This document shows positions 6,434 through 7,976 of a DNA stretch of 7,976 nt, in pieces. Source of the DNA: JBGTLA01 sp041744375 (lineage in GTDB: Bacteria > Actinomycetota > Acidimicrobiia > Spongiisociales > ZC4RG35); the NCBI GenBank assembly GCA_041744375.1, contig JBGTLA010000166.1, positions 1 through 7,976 on the forward strand. Reading direction: 5' to 3'. Below the pieces are notes generated by a model, which saw nothing but the letters and a program-made list of their open reading frames with translations, had not been told where the DNA came from and made no database searches. Each line of letters begins with the position of its first letter. Within the stretch, counting starts at the first letter, position 1. Position numbers and translations under genes: made by a program.

Positions 6434-7594
6434 TCACGGCGGGGCGTGGGCGAGCTTGGTGCCGTCGGGTCGGATGACGGTGAGGTCATCGGCGGTGCCG
6501 GTGAGAACCCACCCGCCTTCGTGAATGAGAGTGTGATGGCGCCGGCACAACAGCACCAGGTTGGACTGGTCGGTGAGCCCGCCCCGTGCCCACGGTCGTA
6601 GATGATGGGCGTCAGTCCAGCTCGAGGGCCGTCGACAACCGTGGAACCGGCAGTGGCGGTCGCGAATTCGCAGCGCCTTCCATTGGGCCGGGCTGACCGT
6701 GCGCCGAGTGCGTCCCAGATCCAAGATCTCTGAGTCGGGTCCGGTGATGAGCCGGCACACGTTGGCATCGCACGCCAGCCGCTGAGCGGCAGCGGGGGAG
6801 ATGATGGTGCCGTCGCCCATCTCGCACAGGCCACCGGGGTCGGTGCCCACCAGCGTGTCGTAGGCGACGACGACGGTGAGGTGGGGCCGGTTGCCGTGGT
6901 CGGTGGGAGTGGCCGGGGCGTCGAGGAAGCGGCGGGCCAGCTCGGTCAACGCCTCGCCCCGTAGTTGTGGCATGGGCGGAAGCTCGCCGGTGGGGGTGGT
7001 GCGCACCTGTTCGGAGATGAGAGAGTCGAGGGCGGCGTTGACGAGGGCGTGATCCTCGGGGTCGAGGTCCCCGTCGAGGCGGCCCCGCCCCTTCCATGAC
7101 TGGGACAGGTACACCGCCGACGGCTCGACATCGGCCCCGTCGGGGGCTTGGTCGTGGGCCTGGCTCCAGTAGGCGACCAGGCGCCGAGTGTCGGCCAGCG
7201 TCAACCCGGAGGCGGCTTCGGCCAGGGTGGGCTCATCGGCCGCGAAGGGTCGGGGATGGCGGCTGTGGGCGTGGGCCAGAACTTCGAGCTGGCCCACGGT
7301 CAGGCCGGCCGACCGGGCCAGCTTGGTGGCGTACGGCAGGTGTTCGAGGGAGCGGGCCAGGAACAATTCCCGGTTGGCACTACGCACGCCCATGCCGCAG
7401 CGAGTCACCAGGAAGGCGGTGACAGACGTGAACCCGTCGTACTCGAACGCCCGGGAGGACTCCAGCTCGGCGATGGCGAGGAGCCGGGCGAGCCGGGCTT
7501 GGTCGACCGCCGTCGCCGCCGCCACCACCGCCTCCATCACTGCCGCCGGCGCACTGTCATGGAACTCACCGTTATCGAACAGGTGTTCGCTCAT
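6434..7594 (-). CDS. DUF222 / 13E12-type protein with C-terminal HNH endonuclease domain
   Basis: The 386-residue protein has the two-part layout of the 13E12 repeat family. An alpha-helical DUF222 region (about 10-260) contains ELESSRAFEYDGFTSVTAFL, RSANRELFLARSLEHLP, SQSWKGRGRLDGDLDPED and a long conserved run through HLTVVVAYDTLVG. The HNH nuclease domain (about 305-370) has a first Zn pair C315/C320 (CRFHGC), the catalytic DAHH (D328, H330, H331), N345 in DQSNLVLLC, then C350 and H353/H354. All expected nuclease residues are present, so it is probably active as a metal-dependent DNA nuclease. Its cellular role is unknown. Family members occur in many copies in Actinobacteria, and some of those copies (REP13E12 in mycobacteria) are linked with mobile DNA. 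The ATG at 7594 follows a candidate promoter so closely that the message may be leaderless. It is divergent from ftsY, and its 3' end abuts an smc remnant. Confidence 0.92.
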   Translation of the reverse strand: MSEHLFDNGEFHDSAPAAVMEAVVAAATAVDQARLARLLAIAELESSRAFEYDGFTSVTAFLVTRCGMGVRSANRELFLARSLEHLPYATKLARSAGLTVGQLEVLAHAHSRHPRPFAADEPTLAEAASGLTLADTRRLVAYWSQAHDQAPDGADVEPSAVYLSQSWKGRGRLDGDLDPEDHALVNAALDSLISEQVRTTPTGELPPMPQLRGEALTELARRFLDAPATPTDHGNRPHLTVVVAYDTLVGTDPGGLCEMGDGTIISPAAAQRLACDANVCRLITGPDSEILDLGRTRRTVSPAQWKALRIRDRHCRFHGCRRPSSWTDAHHLRPWARGGLTDQSNLVLLCRRHHTLIHEGGWVLTGTADDLTVIRPDGTKLAHAPP

Positions 7595-7600
7595 GTCCCC

Positions 7601-7629
7601 AACCTACAAGACCCCTACGACACACTCAA
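7601..7629 (-). promoter_or_regulatory. Candidate promoter of the HNH gene
   Basis: On the minus strand TTGAGT (7629-7624) and TAGGTT (7606-7601) are separated by 17 nt, matching sigma-70-type spacing. The -10 ends six nt before the ATG at 7594, so transcription would begin at or next to the start codon. The -10 matches consensus only at its most important positions. Confidence 0.4.
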
Positions 7630-7637
7630 GGGGGTCG

Positions 7638-7643
7638 TACAAT
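7638..7643 (+). promoter_or_regulatory. -10 element of ftsY, leaderless arrangement
   Basis: TACAAT is a near-consensus -10 hexamer ending seven nt before the ftsY GTG at 7651, so the predicted transcript starts on or beside the start codon. No Shine-Dalgarno sequence is present in CAGCCCG. A -35 element is not clear. ftsY therefore appears to have its own promoter here rather than being read from smc. Confidence 0.55.
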
Positions 7644-7650
7644 CAGCCCG

Positions 7651-7976
7651 GTGGACACCCTCCAGATCCTGATCGCCGTCCTGGCGGTGGTGGCTCTTGT
7701 TGCCGTCGTCTGGTTGATGGCGGTTCGGAGACGGTCCGCTCCCGCTCCGACGTTCGAGGAAACCCCGGCGACGGCGCCTCCTCGCCCCGCCCCCCCGAAC
7801 TGTCGGGCCGCCTGGCCAAGACCACGCACTCGCTGAGTGGTGCCCTGCGGGGTGTGTTCGGGCGCTCGGACCTCGACGACGAGTTCTGGGAGGGTTTGGA
7901 GGAAGCCCTCATCGGGGCCGACGTGGGCGTTGGTGCCGCCACCGATGTCGTGGCCCGGGTTCGAAGCGCCCGCCCC
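7651..7976 (+). CDS. ftsY: Signal recognition particle receptor FtsY, N-terminal part with an apparent frameshift (3' end outside window)
   Basis: FtsY is the membrane-associated GTPase that receives SRP-ribosome complexes and passes nascent membrane proteins to SecYEG. From GTG 7651 the first 48 residues give an N-terminal membrane anchor (LQILIAVLAVVALVAVVWLM followed by RRR), typical of actinobacterial FtsY, and then a Pro-rich linker. That frame ends at TGA 7834-7836. The NG domain continues in another frame from 7797: ELSGRLAKTTHSLSGALRGV, then DDEFWEGLEEALIGADVGV, the characteristic N-domain helices, open to the window end. The switch needs a -1 shift (or one added base) and coincides with seven consecutive C at 7790-7796; eight C would restore one frame. 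A sequencing or assembly error is the simplest explanation, with true mutation or slippage as alternatives. The GTPase motifs lie beyond the window. The start codon is supported by TACAAT seven nt upstream. Family assignment is firm; integrity is not. Confidence 0.88.

Overview
The window is high-GC DNA that looks actinobacterial, most likely class Acidimicrobiia. The reasons are the smc/ftsY neighbourhood, a DUF222-HNH (13E12-type) gene, a Cys-containing S-layer-homology repeat of the RGCNPP...FCP type that I associate with Acidimicrobiia, an ECF sigma/anti-sigma pair, and start codons that appear leaderless. The lineage is inferred from family knowledge, not from a search.

Layout. At the left edge is the C-terminal 316 residues of the chromosome-condensation ATPase SMC (plus strand, ends 953). 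At the right edge is the start of ftsY, the SRP receptor (plus strand, from 7651), whose reading frame is interrupted at a run of seven C. In many Actinobacteria these two genes are adjacent. Here they are separated by five genes, all on the minus strand (7594 down to 980), so the block is convergent with smc and divergent from ftsY. In transcription order they are: a DUF222-HNH nuclease; a secreted serine protease with two N-terminal S-layer-homology repeats; an ECF sigma factor; a 658-residue membrane protein that overlaps the sigma gene by 4 nt and is probably its anti-sigma factor; and a lipoprotein.

How the genes may work together. The sigma, anti-sigma and lipoprotein genes form one tight operon resembling a cell-envelope sensing module. 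The protease just upstream is also an envelope protein and could be a target or partner, but nothing in the sequence proves this.

Most unusual observations. (1) A 57-nt fragment of smc (510-566) is repeated at 6369-6425 in the same orientation, just beyond the 3' end of the HNH gene; 50 of 57 bases match. (2) Three of the four differences in its 46-nt core fall in a hairpin stem and all keep or improve the pairing, so the fragment may now serve as an RNA structure or terminator. (3) The two protease repeats contain 86 identical consecutive bases. (4) ftsY has a one-base frame break at C7. (5) ftsY, and perhaps the HNH gene, have -10 elements placed for leaderless transcripts.
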